From assembly GCF_030253575.1 (NCBI RefSeq), contig NC_080558.1, forward strand, positions 22,884,611-22,948,610: a stretch of DNA of 64,000 bases, written 5' to 3'. This document shows positions 23,231 to 35,000 of the stretch, in pieces (the first letter of the stretch is position 1; the number at the start of each line of letters is the position of its first letter). The DNA comes from Rhododendron vialii. Lineage: Eukaryota > Streptophyta > Magnoliopsida > Ericales > Ericaceae. A model generated the notes under the pieces. The model had not been told where the DNA came from, ran no database searches, and saw nothing but the letters and a program-made list of their open reading frames with translations. The translations under genes were made by a program, and so were the position numbers.

Positions 23231-25250
23231 TGATCGCGTCGTTTCGTGTCAAAAATAAATTTATAAAAGCTTGGAGTTAGCTACTACTCTGTAGAATAGT
23301 GGTTAAGACCGAGTGTCGATCCGCAGGGACAGATTGGCTAAGTTACTATAATTCAATCAACTTCTAGATTAATTTGAAAAAGTAAAGATTGATTGGTTGA
23401 TTTGTTTTGAAGAGCTAATTAAACTAAAGAGCAATTTAAGTAAAAGATTTAGAAACGATGGAGGGAAATATCTAGGGTTTCGAATCCACCCCTACCGCGT
23501 AACAACAATATGCATAAGCTAGATTTATTTATTCGAATCAAAAGAGATTATCGCTAGGGCTTGCAAACCCTAACGATAATCATCAAGAAAATAATCGGGT
23601 TGTTAAAAGGCATAAACTATCCCATAGCACAGACCGTCTCTCAGTAACACGGTCTGGCCACCTAACGGCATAATCCATCTTATGAGCATAATCTATCTCA
23701 GAACTCCAACCACAAACAGTGAAAACCATTGCAAAACTAGGTATTTGAAATCGCGAATACAAATACTCAATCGATAGGAAGAAGTAAAATCAATTCATTC
23801 AATTGCAATGAAAAGGGTTCTAAGTTTCACCATCGATCCGAAAAATAAACCAAAACCTATGCATAGACAAGGTTACTTGGTGCAGAGTTTCATGGTCCCC
23901 CTAGATAAGAAGTTTAGCCGGCCATGGAAAAGAGACAACTTGATCTCGATTTAGCCTCCATCCTTCAATACTCTTCTAACGGCACGATCCGTCTTACAGC
24001 ATAATCTATCTCAGAACTCCAACCACAAACAGTGAAAACCATTGCAAAACTAGGTATTTGAAATCGCGAATACAAATACTCAATCGATAGGAAGAAGTAA
24101 AATCAATTCATTCAATTGCAATGAAAAGGATTCTAAGTTTCACCATCGATCCGAAAAATAAACCAAAACCTATGCATAGACAAGGTTACTTGGTGCAGAG
24201 TTTCATGGTCCCCCTAGATAAGAAGTTTAGCCGGCCATGGAAAAGAGACAACTTGATCTCGATTTAGCCTCCATCCTTCAATACTCTTCTAACGGCACGA
24301 TCCGTCTTACAGCATAATCTATCTCAGAACTCCAACCACAAACAGTGAAAACCATTGCAAAACTAGGTATTTGAAATCGCGAATACAAATACTCAATCGA
24401 TAGGAAGAAGTAAAATCAATTCATTCAATTGCAATGAAAAGGGTTCTGAGTTTCACCATCGATCCGAAAAACAAACCAAAACCTATGCATAGACAAGGTT
24501 ACTTGGCGCAGAGTTTCATGGTCCCCCTAGACAAGAAGTTTAGTCGGCCATGGAAAAGAGACAACTTGATCTTGATTTAGCCTCCATCCTTCAATACTCT
24601 TCTAACAGCACGATCCGTCTTACGAGCATAATCTTTCTCAGAACTCCAACCACAAACAGTGAAAACCATTGCAAAACTAGGTATTTGAAATCGCGAAGAC
24701 AAATACTCAATTGATAGGAAGAAGTAAAATCAATTCATTCAATTGCAATGAAAAGGGTTCTGAGATTCACAATCGATCCGAAAAACAAACCAAAACCTAT
24801 GCATATACAAGGTTACTTGGCGCAGAGTTTCATCGTCCCCCTAGACAAGAAGTTTAGCCGGCCATGGAAAAGAGACAACTTGATCTTGATTTAGCTTTCA
24901 TCCTTCAATACTCTTCCGCCGTTGCCACGGCCGAAGCTAAACTAATTTTCCGTTCCAAAAGCCAACTCCCCATTCAGTCGGTTTCCATTTGTTTTTAGTA
25001 GGGTTTTAATGAACTAATCACATAAAGGGCCTTCAAACTTCGCTTAATAATTAGTTGACACTCTAACTTTGAGTAACTTCGTATTTCGACCTCGCAGTTC
25101 TTTTAAATAACGTTTTTATCCAAAATCTTGGGTAATGAGCTCGAGCAACCTATAAACAAAATAAAAGCAAAATCAATATCAAGTATTAAATATAAATAAC
25201 TAACAAATGTAGTTTGGAGGGCCAAAATATCAATATTTCGGCACTCATCA
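23231..25250 (-). mobile_element. Solo LTR with internal 313-bp tandem array
   Basis: The termini TGATCGCG and GCACTCATCA form a TGAT...ATCA inverted pair. The flanks GTTAC (23226-23230) and GTTAT (25251-25255) fit a 5-bp target duplication with one change. The 2,020-bp body has no meaningful ORF. It interrupts a LINE remnant. Orientation is inferred from similarity of its right end to the repeat at 19455..20893. Confidence 0.65.
23662..24916. repeat. Four-copy 313-bp tandem repeat
   Basis: Four head-to-tail units begin near 23662, 23976, 24289 and 24602. The marker GAACTCCAACCACAAACAG recurs at 23701, 24014, 24327 and 24641, so the period is 313-314 bases. By eye the copies differ at only a few percent of positions, with copies 3 and 4 sharing some changes. 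Confidence 0.95.
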
Positions 25251-25255
25251 GTTAT

Positions 25256-26962
25256 CGATGAAATTATGTTCACAGTATACCAAATTTTGATGTTCTGTGG
25301 CATTTGTCAATGACTCAAGAACAACCAAAATGTGGATGAAGATAAACTCAGTACTTGACTCTAAGTTAGGCAAAGACTTTGTGGGAAAAGAGAGGTCTGA
25401 TCCTATCAAATCCTTTTGTGTGTGTGTGTGTGTGTGGTTTGCTCTTGTTTGTGTCTGTGGTCGTTTTTTTGGCCTTTTTTTTTTTGGGCTGTTTTTTTTT
25501 CAGTCCTACTCTGTAGCCTTGGGTAGTTTTTTGAGGGGGGCTGCTGGCGTTGTTTGTCTTTTTTGGGTTTTCTGGGGCTGCTTTGAGAGGGGTTGCTGGC
25601 TTTTCCTTGTTTCTTCTTGGTTTTTTGGGGCTGCCTTTCTGAGATGTATAGCTTGTTCCTTGTCCTTTTTTGTTCTTCCATGGTTTTTTTTTGGGTAGTG
25701 TCTGGCTGCTGATCGATGAGTGGGGTTGAGTCTATACTGGTTCTAGGTATTGGATCTTTTTGTTCCCTTGTGGACACTTTATTTGGTGACATCTAGCACA
25801 TTGAGCTGGGGTAGGTAATCAAGGTATTTCTTTGGATACTCATTACTGGAAAGCTGTGCTACATAATTGCTGGATGATACTCTGAATGTTTGGTTTCAAC
25901 TGATATGTTTCTGGGCTTGGGGATCACACCTAGCTTCGAACCATGGAAGTGTTGTTATTGATGCTGATTCTTTCCTATCCAATATTTATATCATTGGATG
26001 CTGGATTTATATCTCTGCTGGATGCTTATATGAATGCTAATGCTGGTTATGAAGTTTTATGGTGCAAGCTTTGGTTTTGGATGTTGACATTTCTCTAAAT
26101 GGAGGTATTGTTGTTGTGTTACTTATGTCTTATGTTACTTGATGATGCATTCTGGGGAGGATATGGTAATGTTGCTGTTGTTTGATCAAGGCAAAGGAAC
26201 CAATTATGCAACCTTCTATTTGTTCAAGGCAAAGGAATCATTTATGCAACCTCTTCATGGAAATGTTACTCATTGGCAAGGTGATTCTCTTCCCTTGCTT
26301 TATTGTATAGCAATTTTTCTGTGAAGAGGTCGATGATGTGATGCTATGTATACCACGATTGGAGAATTTGGTGTTGTTACTACTTGGAATGAATTGAAAC
26401 ATGCTCCGAATGAAATGATCATTTGGTGTGTTGGATATATACAATTGTCCAAACTCAGAATATTATCTGGACGTATGCATACTGCTTCTGTTATGGATGT
26501 AATCTGCTCTTTTTCTTCTCAACTTCTCGCTGATGCATTGTGGTGGCTACGTGGCATGTCATGTGGTCTCCATTCTTGCTCTTCTCTTCTCTCCCCATTC
26601 TCTTCTTTTTTTTCCTCAATATACCCGTTATCTCAAGTTTATCGATAAAATATTTTTTCTGTTTCAGAAAAAAGTTAGGCAACAATTTTGTAAAGCAACT
26701 TTACCGTTGTAGATTTCGAAAAGTATATGTAGATTTCGAAAAGTATATGAAGAATGAAGTGAGGAGCACTAAAGAATGTCTTCAAATGTCAAGACTTCAC
26801 TTAGGTGTTTATATTACCTGTTCTTGTTTCTTCCAAGCAAAAATTAGCATTATTTGCATTGTTTTACAGGATTTTAGTTTTGCTTGTTTTGTAAAACTCT
26901 AGCACAACAGCAATTAATCCAACGAGCACGCAGAAACGTGCGAAGCACGCGCATTAGACTAT
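25256..26962. other. LINE tail debris ending in a possible Helitron 3' terminus
   Basis: The start may continue the interrupted LINE; it then becomes GT- and T-rich low complexity (25416-25700). Nothing else was recognised up to 26920. There the hairpin CGTGC-GAA-GCACG followed by CGCATTAGACTA resembles the 3' hairpin of plant Helitrons, although the usual CTRR ending is not exact. A 21-base unit AGATTTCGAAAAGTATATG is duplicated at 26711-26750. Confidence 0.35.
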
Positions 26963-28426
26963 TAGGAATATAAGTTTTCGTCCCATGCATACTATACAAA
27001 AAATTAAATAAAAAGGTTTTGTAAATAAAAGAAATATTAAATTAACTAATATAAGATGTACGTTTTCAAGAGAGACTGTAATTAACTACATCGGTAATAT
27101 TATTTGAAAAAAAGCCTAACAACACTAGAATTACTAAAGTATCCCTAAGGCTTACGAAATAACTTTTCAACCCGCTAGTATTATAGTTTATTAAAATGAA
27201 CCTATATGCTAAATCATAAAGAAACCAACAAGTCCCAAGGACAAATTCGAATACTTTATGTGTATTCCTGTTGCCTTTTGAACGATTTATAAATCTACAT
27301 TGATTCTTTAGAACTACTGTTATTATTCATCCACCTGTAATTACTCTGTTATTAGAAACATAACAAGATTGATGTGAGGTTAGTTCGGACTTAAACTCAT
27401 TGGCGATGGGTGTAAGGTGGTTCAGTTATCCTTTATATGTGGTGATATTATGATTTGTTTACTTGTCATTGATATAATTGCTTTGTCGATTGAGCCGAGA
27501 ATGTAGAAAAGACATTGGATGAGTTATGGACTTTGAGAAATTATGTAGATGTAGTCATGGTTAAAGGAAAAAGGGAAACAGATGAAAGGTTGTGAGCTTA
27601 GCAGGACCTCGGGGGTAGCCTGACAGGACCTCGTGTTATCTGGGGTAGACTGGTAGGACCTTAAGGGCAGCCTAAAAGATCCGGTGTAGCTAGGGTAGCC
27701 AAGTAGGACCTCAGGGGTAGCCTGACAGGACCTCAGGTATTGAGGGTAGCCTAGCAGGACCTTGAGGGCAGCCTGATGGACCTAAAATTGTGAGAGTAGC
27801 CTACTAGGACCTCGAGATGTTGAGGGTAGCCTAGTAGAACCTGTAAAGTTTGTCTAGTGAAATTTTGAGTTTGGAACGTGGTGAATATTGCGGAGTTGGA
27901 ATGATTATAGAAGTTGAGATTCTAGAATTTACTTAAGTTGATGATTATATAATGAAATAAGTTTTGTGCTATTTGATTCTTACCTCCTTTTATTACAAAT
28001 GTGATTGTTTATAGAGTACGGGTTAATGGGTAAGATTTATCTACTGAGTGTCAAAACTCATTATAGTGCGTTTCATGCCAGATAATCAGGAAACCGAAGA
28101 ACAGAATCCTCTACAAGATTATCAGTACCAGGGTAAGGACCTCCCAGCTGAGGAAGGGGAGTTTGTCGAGCCTTGGATGCCTTACACATAGAAGCTCTGT
28201 TAATTTGGAGTAATGTTATTTGAATTTTCAAAAGTGTTATCATATTTGTTGAACACTGTTTTATTTTTGTTGAGTTGTAAGACAATTAAATAGTTTTGAA
28301 TTTAGTATATGAGATTTCTGCTACTAAACTCTGTTTAATAAAATTTTATTTCTTAAATCAATTTTATGAATTATTAAATTAATTAAAAATGATTTAATTA
28401 ACGTGTTCAAAAATCAGGGCATTACA
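26963..28426 (+). mobile_element. LTR remnant (family A relative), 5' part missing
   Basis: The sequence from the TTAGGAATATAAG word onward follows the reverse complement of 5635..6950 through the landmarks GACATTGGATGAGTTAT, TAGTCATGGTTAAAGG, the minisatellite, and ATCTACTGAGTGTCAAAACT, and it ends GGGCATTACA. Its right end cuts the copia fragment at 28427. The first 700 or so bases of the LTR are missing, apparently replaced by the Helitron-like sequence to its left. Confidence 0.7.
27597..27845 (+). repeat. Minisatellite inside the LTR remnant
   Basis: About ten units of the type AGGACCTCGGGGGTAGCCTG are arranged in tandem. This is the complementary strand of the array at 6255..6520. Confidence 0.85.
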
Positions 28427-28722
28427 TACCCCACAACTGAAATCTGACCCTTTTGCTTAGCAAACAAAATTCCATGATTTGAAGTACCTCTCAAGTATAT
28501 GAAAATCCACTTGATCGCCTTCCAATGCTCTCTGTCTGGATTTGCCATGTACTTATTGATTGTGCTGACTGCATGTGCCAAATCGGGTCTTGTACACACC
28601 ATCGCATACATCAAGTAACCAACTGCACTTGCATAAGGCACGTTTGACATGTCCTGAATTTCCTCAGCAGACTCTGGACACTGTACTGTAGACAACCTGA
28701 AATGACTAGCCAAAGGAGTGCT
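28427..28722 (-). pseudogene. Copia pol fragment (after reverse transcriptase), displaced piece of the element at 41274
   Basis: On the minus strand it reads STPLASHFRLSTVQCPESAE, then VPYASAVGYLMYAMVCTRPD and GISVVGY-like residues, the stretch between reverse transcriptase and RNase H of Tork-type copia elements. It continues the frame broken at 41274 (KPVNT), so the two pieces were one gene before the insertion of 28723..41273. The other side is cut by the LTR ending at 28426. Confidence 0.85.
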
Positions 28723-28806
28723 TGTAGAGACCCGTGCCAAATTTCTATTTTTTTCTCTGGTAATGCAATTACGTGTTATTATAATTAATTATGTTGTGAG
28801 AAAGAA

Positions 28807-30714
28807 TGTAGAGATCCGTGTTAATTTTTTTTTTTAAATTTTATAAACCTTTAGTAAAAGGCGAAAATGTCAAAAATACGAGGAATGACGTGGTTATTTG
28901 ATTTAAGGTTGATATGATAACTCTATTTGTAGGAGGGTGCATGTGCAATTTGTGTGTATGTAGTATATATATGTATGGGTGTGAGTGTAGAGGAGTGAAA
29001 ATACTCCTACTCTCTCTCTCTACCTCCTGACCCCCTCTCTCTCCTCTCTCTCACTCTTTCACTTAAAATCCCATTCTAAGCTCAAGACTCACCAAGATCC
29101 TTCACCAAAGTCATCATCCTCATGGGCTTTCGACCTTGGGTTTCGTTGGAGCAAGCTCAGAGAGGAGTATTCTTGCTTGATTTCGAGGTTTGAAGCTCTA
29201 GGGCTTGATCGATCTCTTTGGGTTCAGTTTTGGCAATCGAGGTAGGGATTTCTTACTCTCTACATGTTTATGAGTTGATTATGTGCTAAAATCGTGCTCT
29301 AGTTGGTTGAAATTTGAAGTTATGCTCTTTCTCGATCTTCTGCAAATCGCGCAGTGTAATGCAGTGGTACCGATACCACTTTTTTGAGGTTCCAGTACCT
29401 TTGGCACCGATACCTAATTTTTCAGGTACCGATACCTTGACTCTGATTGCTCACTGGATTGGTTTGGTACCGATACCTACTTTTTGAGATATTGGTACCA
29501 ATGACTCAGAAAACTGTTTTGAACTTTGTTGATCATTCGTCGATTGTGTTGACCCATGATCACTTCTAACACTCTCCAATCACATTCTAATCATTTCTGA
29601 GCTTGATTGCTCACGTTCCACTGATTCATTGCTCGTCCCTACTCTTTCGGCTCTCATTATAACAAAGAAAGTTGTAAAACTAGACGATTATGGAACTTGT
29701 TTCCTTGTCTATGCATTTGGGTCATCATGTGTGTATTGTGACATGTTTTCATGAATGATATGGACTCGTAAACAGCATATGTGATGACAAGGTTGATCGT
29801 TGAATAAAACGGTAGGTGAATTGTGAGCGAAAAGCGATAAGTTGACACGTGATGCCATATAGTACAAGGAATGAGTTTAGATAAAGAGTTTGGGATCGGA
29901 ATGGAAATACGAGTTCGGACGTGAACCATTTACTTAACATTAATGTCCCTCGTTAACCACATTCTTGCAAACTAGAGTCCTAAAAACACTTATGGCAGAA
30001 TGCAATACAAATGGACTTGAATCGGATTTACAGGGTCATGAGCACCCAGAATGTAAAATGGATATACGGTGTCATGAGCACCGAGAAATGTTTTATGAAT
30101 ATATGGGACCCTAAGACCCGGAAGAATTTCTTAAGATTACTATTTGGTATCTAATGGAGGAAGAGCTACTTGAGCTCATATTGGAGATCAACGGGAGATG
30201 TACAGGGTCCTTAAGACCCGGAATGTGAGACACTTAATGTAGAAGTGTGCGAAATGAAATCGGGAACACTTTTCATAATGAAAGCGGAGAACTTAGAGAT
30301 TGTTAAGCTTTTTGTATGAAAACGGTATCGGTTATCATGTCAAATCTTCTTGCTCCGGTTCATGTGGAAAACCTTATTGTTGCCATTGTTCTTTCCGGTG
30401 CATAAACCATCTCATATGCATATAGTTTGAGCAAAAATTTCTCTACTGGGCTAGTGTAGCTCAACCTATTATTATTTTCAGGTACACCTCAAGGGCATTA
30501 ATGTGGAGTGCTTGATGTGCATACGATTTCATCATTTTGAAAGCTAACACAGAAGAATTACCTTGACATCTTTGTAAAATTCTTTTGGGAGATGTAATTG
30601 TAATTTTGAGCTAATCTTTTAACTTGCATTTTAGGGTATTATGATGTACTATTGCGAAAGATTTTTATTGGAAATGCTATTATTATTATTATGTTGAAAA
30701 TCTAGGGCGTGACA
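28807..30714 (+). repeat. 5' LTR of the gag-only element
   Basis: It is 1,908 bp long. A TATA-like TATATATATG near 28965 is followed by a CT-rich leader (29005-29060), the usual U3/R arrangement. It carries four near-copies of GGTACCGATACC (29366, 29403, 29425, 29466) and a three-unit minisatellite near 30015-30125. Confidence 0.92.
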
Positions 30715-30717
30715 ACT

Positions 30718-30729
30718 TGGTATCAGAGC
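30718..30729 (+). promoter_or_regulatory. Primer-binding site, initiator tRNA-Met
   Basis: TGGTATCAGAGC exactly matches the standard plant initiator-Met primer-binding site, three bases after the left LTR. Confidence 0.92.
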
Positions 30730-30997
30730 GTTTAGGTTTGAATACTTTGAGACCGTGGGGAGACTTTAGTCTCATGGGTTCAAAATCATAGCAAAATTTT
30801 CTTTTTACATGACATGTGTGCCTGCATGAATGAGTCGGTACATCGGCGTGATATTGCATTTACGATAAGGTAGATTGTTATGGTGTTGTTGACTCGTGTT
30901 GGGGAAGTTGGAGGTTTGATTTCATGATGGAGCCGTGGTTGTTGTCATTGATAGTTGTGGTCATTGATTGTTTTATGTTTTCAATTCTTATAGCACG

Positions 30998-32058
30998 ATG
31001 CCACCGAGACGTGAGAATAACCCTTCTAGAGAAATTATAGCGGCTCTTGCAGAATTGAATCTTTTGAATTCGGCACTTAGGACTAACACGAATGATCGTA
31101 CCATGGAAGCGATGAGGGCGTTCCGTCGTATGAAACCACCAGAGTTCGATGGGGAGAGTAGCGATCCTCTTGTGGCCGACCATTGGCTTGCACAAGTTCG
31201 TAAAATCTTTAACGCTCTCAGGATTATGGAAGATGACCTACGAGTGAGTATTGTGGCTATTCAACTCACCGGCAAGACGAATGAGTGGTGGGAATTGGTT
31301 TTAGGAGCAAGAAAAGACGCTAGGAGAGTGGCAATGGCGATTAATCGAACAAATGATCCAGATGTAGAGAACCTGACTTGGGCTAAGTTTGAAGAACTCT
31401 TCGGGAATCAATATTTTCCAGAAACATGTCGCGAGCAACTTAGAGAACAATTTAAGAAACTAGAGCAAGGAAATATGACCACCTCCGATTATGCTGTAAA
31501 ATTTCAATCTTTATCACGTTTTGCACCAGAATTGGTGGCGACAGAGGAAAGGAAGTGTAGGCACTTTGAGAAGGGGTTGCATTCGTCTGTCAAGCTGTTG
31601 GTAGTAAGTCAGCGTATTGGGAAGTTTTCTCAGATTGTTGAGTGTGCGAGAAGTGTTGAGATTTCGATAGGAACACAGGGAGATGTGGAAGTGTGGAAAC
31701 CTAAGCAACCAACTGCTAGTGCAAGTTTGCCTTCGGGAAGTTCTTGGAGCCAAGGGAGGAAGAGACAACGGGAACCACCTCAATCGTTGCAAGTTCAGCA
31801 AAGTTTTGGACCACCTACTTCATCGGGAAGTCATGGAGTTTCTGTCGAACCACAAATTGTGTGTCGTCGGTGCGGTCAGCCAGTCACTTTTGTACTCAGT
31901 GTACACAACAACGAAAGGCATGTTTCATTTGCGGTGCACCTGATCATCTTGCAAGAAGATGCCCTCAGAAAGTAGGAGAGCATAAGGGGCCTAGTTCAGT
32001 GAGACCAGGGCAGAGTTTTGTTCGGCATCATTCACAGTTCCAGTCTACTTCGGGTTAG
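30998..32058 (+). pseudogene. Ty3/gypsy gag with frameshift before the zinc knuckle
   Basis: The ATG at 30998 (MPPRRENN) is a typical gypsy gag start. The Retrotrans_gag core lies at about residues 45-190 (PPEFDGESSDPLVADHWL, TWAKFEELFGNQYFP, LEQGNMTTSDYAVKFQSLS). Near 31880 the frame shifts: the first frame continues to a stop at 31975 without meaning, while the next frame reads SHFCTQC, then CFICGAPDHLARRCP, a CCHC zinc knuckle, and ends at 32058. The gag is capsid-forming in active elements. As read, core and knuckle are in different frames, so the protein is probably broken. Confidence 0.85.
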
Positions 32059-35000
32059 TGGTCAAGCGTTGAGCGTGGAGCGAGTCCTACCATTTCTCAA
32101 GCTCTAGAGACACCAGATGTGTGGGGTAATTTCTTCTTTCTTGTTTAAATCCTTTGCTAGGATTCTTTCGATTTGGGAACACATCATCTTTCTGTGATTT
32201 GCATCTTTCCTTTGACTTGAATTTGAACACCAAGGATTTCTAGACCATTTGTGTTTGTTGAGTAACCCCTCCAGATAGTATTTGCCAAGACTATGAGTTG
32301 GTTATTTCAGGTTGTCATTTTGTCCTTGACCTCCGTGTTTCACGTGAGGCGAGGTTTGGTCTTGTCTTGAGAAAATATTGGTTACACCAGTGATTGTTTG
32401 CTATGTGTCGAGCTTGTCTCCATCCAAGTTTTTCTTTTATTGCTCTTTCTCTATGGTCGAGTTGAACCTTGATTGAAATTTGTATCTGAGCTAGTTATCC
32501 ATGAGGTCGTTTGTTCATTGGCTTGAATAGATTTTGACATCTGCAACAATTACCACACAACCATTTTTAATGCTACTCTATGCTATGCAGATCCTTGTTA
32601 TGAGATCGCATGTGGCATATCTATTATTGATTTTGACATACCCATTTTTTAAATCAATGAATGTTTCTCGTCTCACACTCTTGTTCTACTCCTTACGTTA
32701 CGATTCATGGTGTAAAATGAAATACCCACTCCGGATATTTCGGTATTTCAATTACTTTTAATTGAACTTTGTGTTTTAGGAGTTTAAATCATAAACAATA
32801 GAACTTGCGAGGGTCTTGTGTGTGATTTGTGATTGGAGTATAAGTTAGGACGTGGTTCCGCTTGCATGTGATAAATTCTCATGTGCCCTTATATAGCAAA
32901 ATATCCTGGGGATATTTATCTTTCTCCATACTTGTTTCTACGTAGAGAGAGAGAGAGAGGGAGAGAGAGAGAGAGAGACGGCAGAAGAGAAGGAAGAGGA
33001 GGCTAGAGACTCTAGTCTATTCTTTACGAAATTATTCAAGGTACTTAAAAAGTTTTTAAATTTATGGTATTTTTATTGAAAGTTCATTAGTGTGTCTATT
33101 GTATTGTGTTAAATTTTCAGAATTTTTCAAGAGGTGTAGAAAAAGATAAAAATCATAAACCTAACTGTGGTCAGGATCCTATTTTTTAGCAGACAGCTTA
33201 CAGAGCTGCTTCTTTTATCAATTTTTTTATAGTTAAGAGATTCTCTTGATTATAGGTTCTTATGAGTTTGAAAGATTGATAAGTTGGTGATGTTTTGGCA
33301 TTAGAATTACTAAAAAGTATTAAGTATTCGATTTTTAATGAATTTTCGAACACAGACTGTTCTGCTCGAAATTGTGCTTCGCTGCACAGAATTTCTGAGT
33401 TTGGAGGTGATTTTGACTAGGTTTCTTTATTGTGAAAAATCTGGAAACAATCAGGGATGAATGTTGGTGTATGGTAATGGTGTGTACCAAATTTAGGGTT
33501 TATTAGATTCATATTCTAAATTTGGCGGATTTTACAAGTTGGTGTATCCCTGCTGAGTTTTGTATTTGCTGCACTGACACATTTTGGGAAAATGATCATA
33601 TCTTTTAGCTCGGGTATCAGGTTAGCGCACGGGTTGTTGATTCTGAAACTAGACTCGTATGTCTTTTGGAATATGTGAAGGTTGTGGCTTAGTTTATACC
33701 AGGTTAAATCAGTTTTTGATTTGAAGTTGATAGACGTGCAAAATCTGTGATTTTGAACAGATTTTTGTGTAACTTTGGACAAGCATAACTTTGTCATTTG
33801 GACTTTGTTTTTAACAAATTTTATATCAAAATTTATGTACCGGAGGTGTACTTTCTAATGGTGCTAGTTTCATGATCTGGTTTTAAACCTATAAGAAGTT
33901 ATAGGCAGAATACGACAGGCTGGTTGTAGATTTCAAACCAAATGTAGAGGTGATGTGGTGTTTGAGTGTTATGCTTGTTTAGAGACACTTATAAACCTTT
34001 GAGATGGACATGCTTGTATGCGTTAAGCATTGTTAATCTATTGTTAGTGTTACAGATTATTTTAAGGAGTTGGTGGTAATGTTTAAGCGTTCAATATACT
34101 GATATGGTTAGCTTGTGACTAGGTAACAAGCCAGTCAATTGGGGAGGTTCCGAAATCGTAAGTTTGGCGTATCTCAGTCGATATAAAGGTGAGTGTGTTT
34201 GATATGATTTTTCTCCATATAATACTGTTGTGGTGGTGGGTGTGTATCTTGCCAATCGTAGTTAGCTTTTGATACGGTTATCCTTACTGAGATATTGTTG
34301 TAGTGGTGAGTGTATATCATGCTACTGTTGTTTAGCTTTGATATGTTGTGAATGTGTGCGTGTGAGGCACACCATGTCGTAAGCCATATCGTTCAATGGA
34401 CGATGGTTGGGAGCATGGTGTGTGGGACACGAGATTTGGTTGTGCTATGCGTGTTTGATGAAAATACATGCTGATGGGTGTTGATTGAACCACCGAAAGT
34501 TAACGTGTGAGGCATACCATGTCGTATGCCATGCCGGCTAATTGTCGGTGGATAGGAGCATGGTATGTGGGACATCTTATCTTGGGTTCATGGGATATGG
34601 CAGACGTGCCACTGCATGTGATGTGATTACATTCATATTGTTGTGCATTGATTATTAATGCTCAGTTGGGTGGATATGTTGGTTATAACTGTTATATACA
34701 TTCAAGTATTTCAGTTACATTGGTGATGTGTATTCATGTTGATATTCCTTCGGGTATTGTGGTATTATGTTGAGCATTTCTATATCTCACACATTCTGGC
34801 TTTCCTTTTTGGTTTGCCAGGTAGCAGGTTGCTTAGAGTTGGTCCACTACTGATCGTCGTGTTGACGCGTTTTGCTAGCGTCAGGTGGGATTTTGGTTAC
34901 ATTATTGTGGAGTGCCTTAGTTGGTGCAGAACTTAATTTGTAAGGATTTGTAGCTAAGGATAGTTAAAGCATTTAAATTGTATAGGTCGTAATTAAGTTT

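Noticed and set aside
23662..24916. Regular direct repeats considered as a CRISPR array
   Set aside because: Units are contiguous 313-bp repeats with no spacers, inside a plant retroelement.
25297..25792. ORFs of 128-133 codons on both strands
   Set aside because: They are low-complexity Phe/Val/Cys-rich or Lys/Gln/Thr-rich translations of GT- and T-rich DNA; no domain is present.
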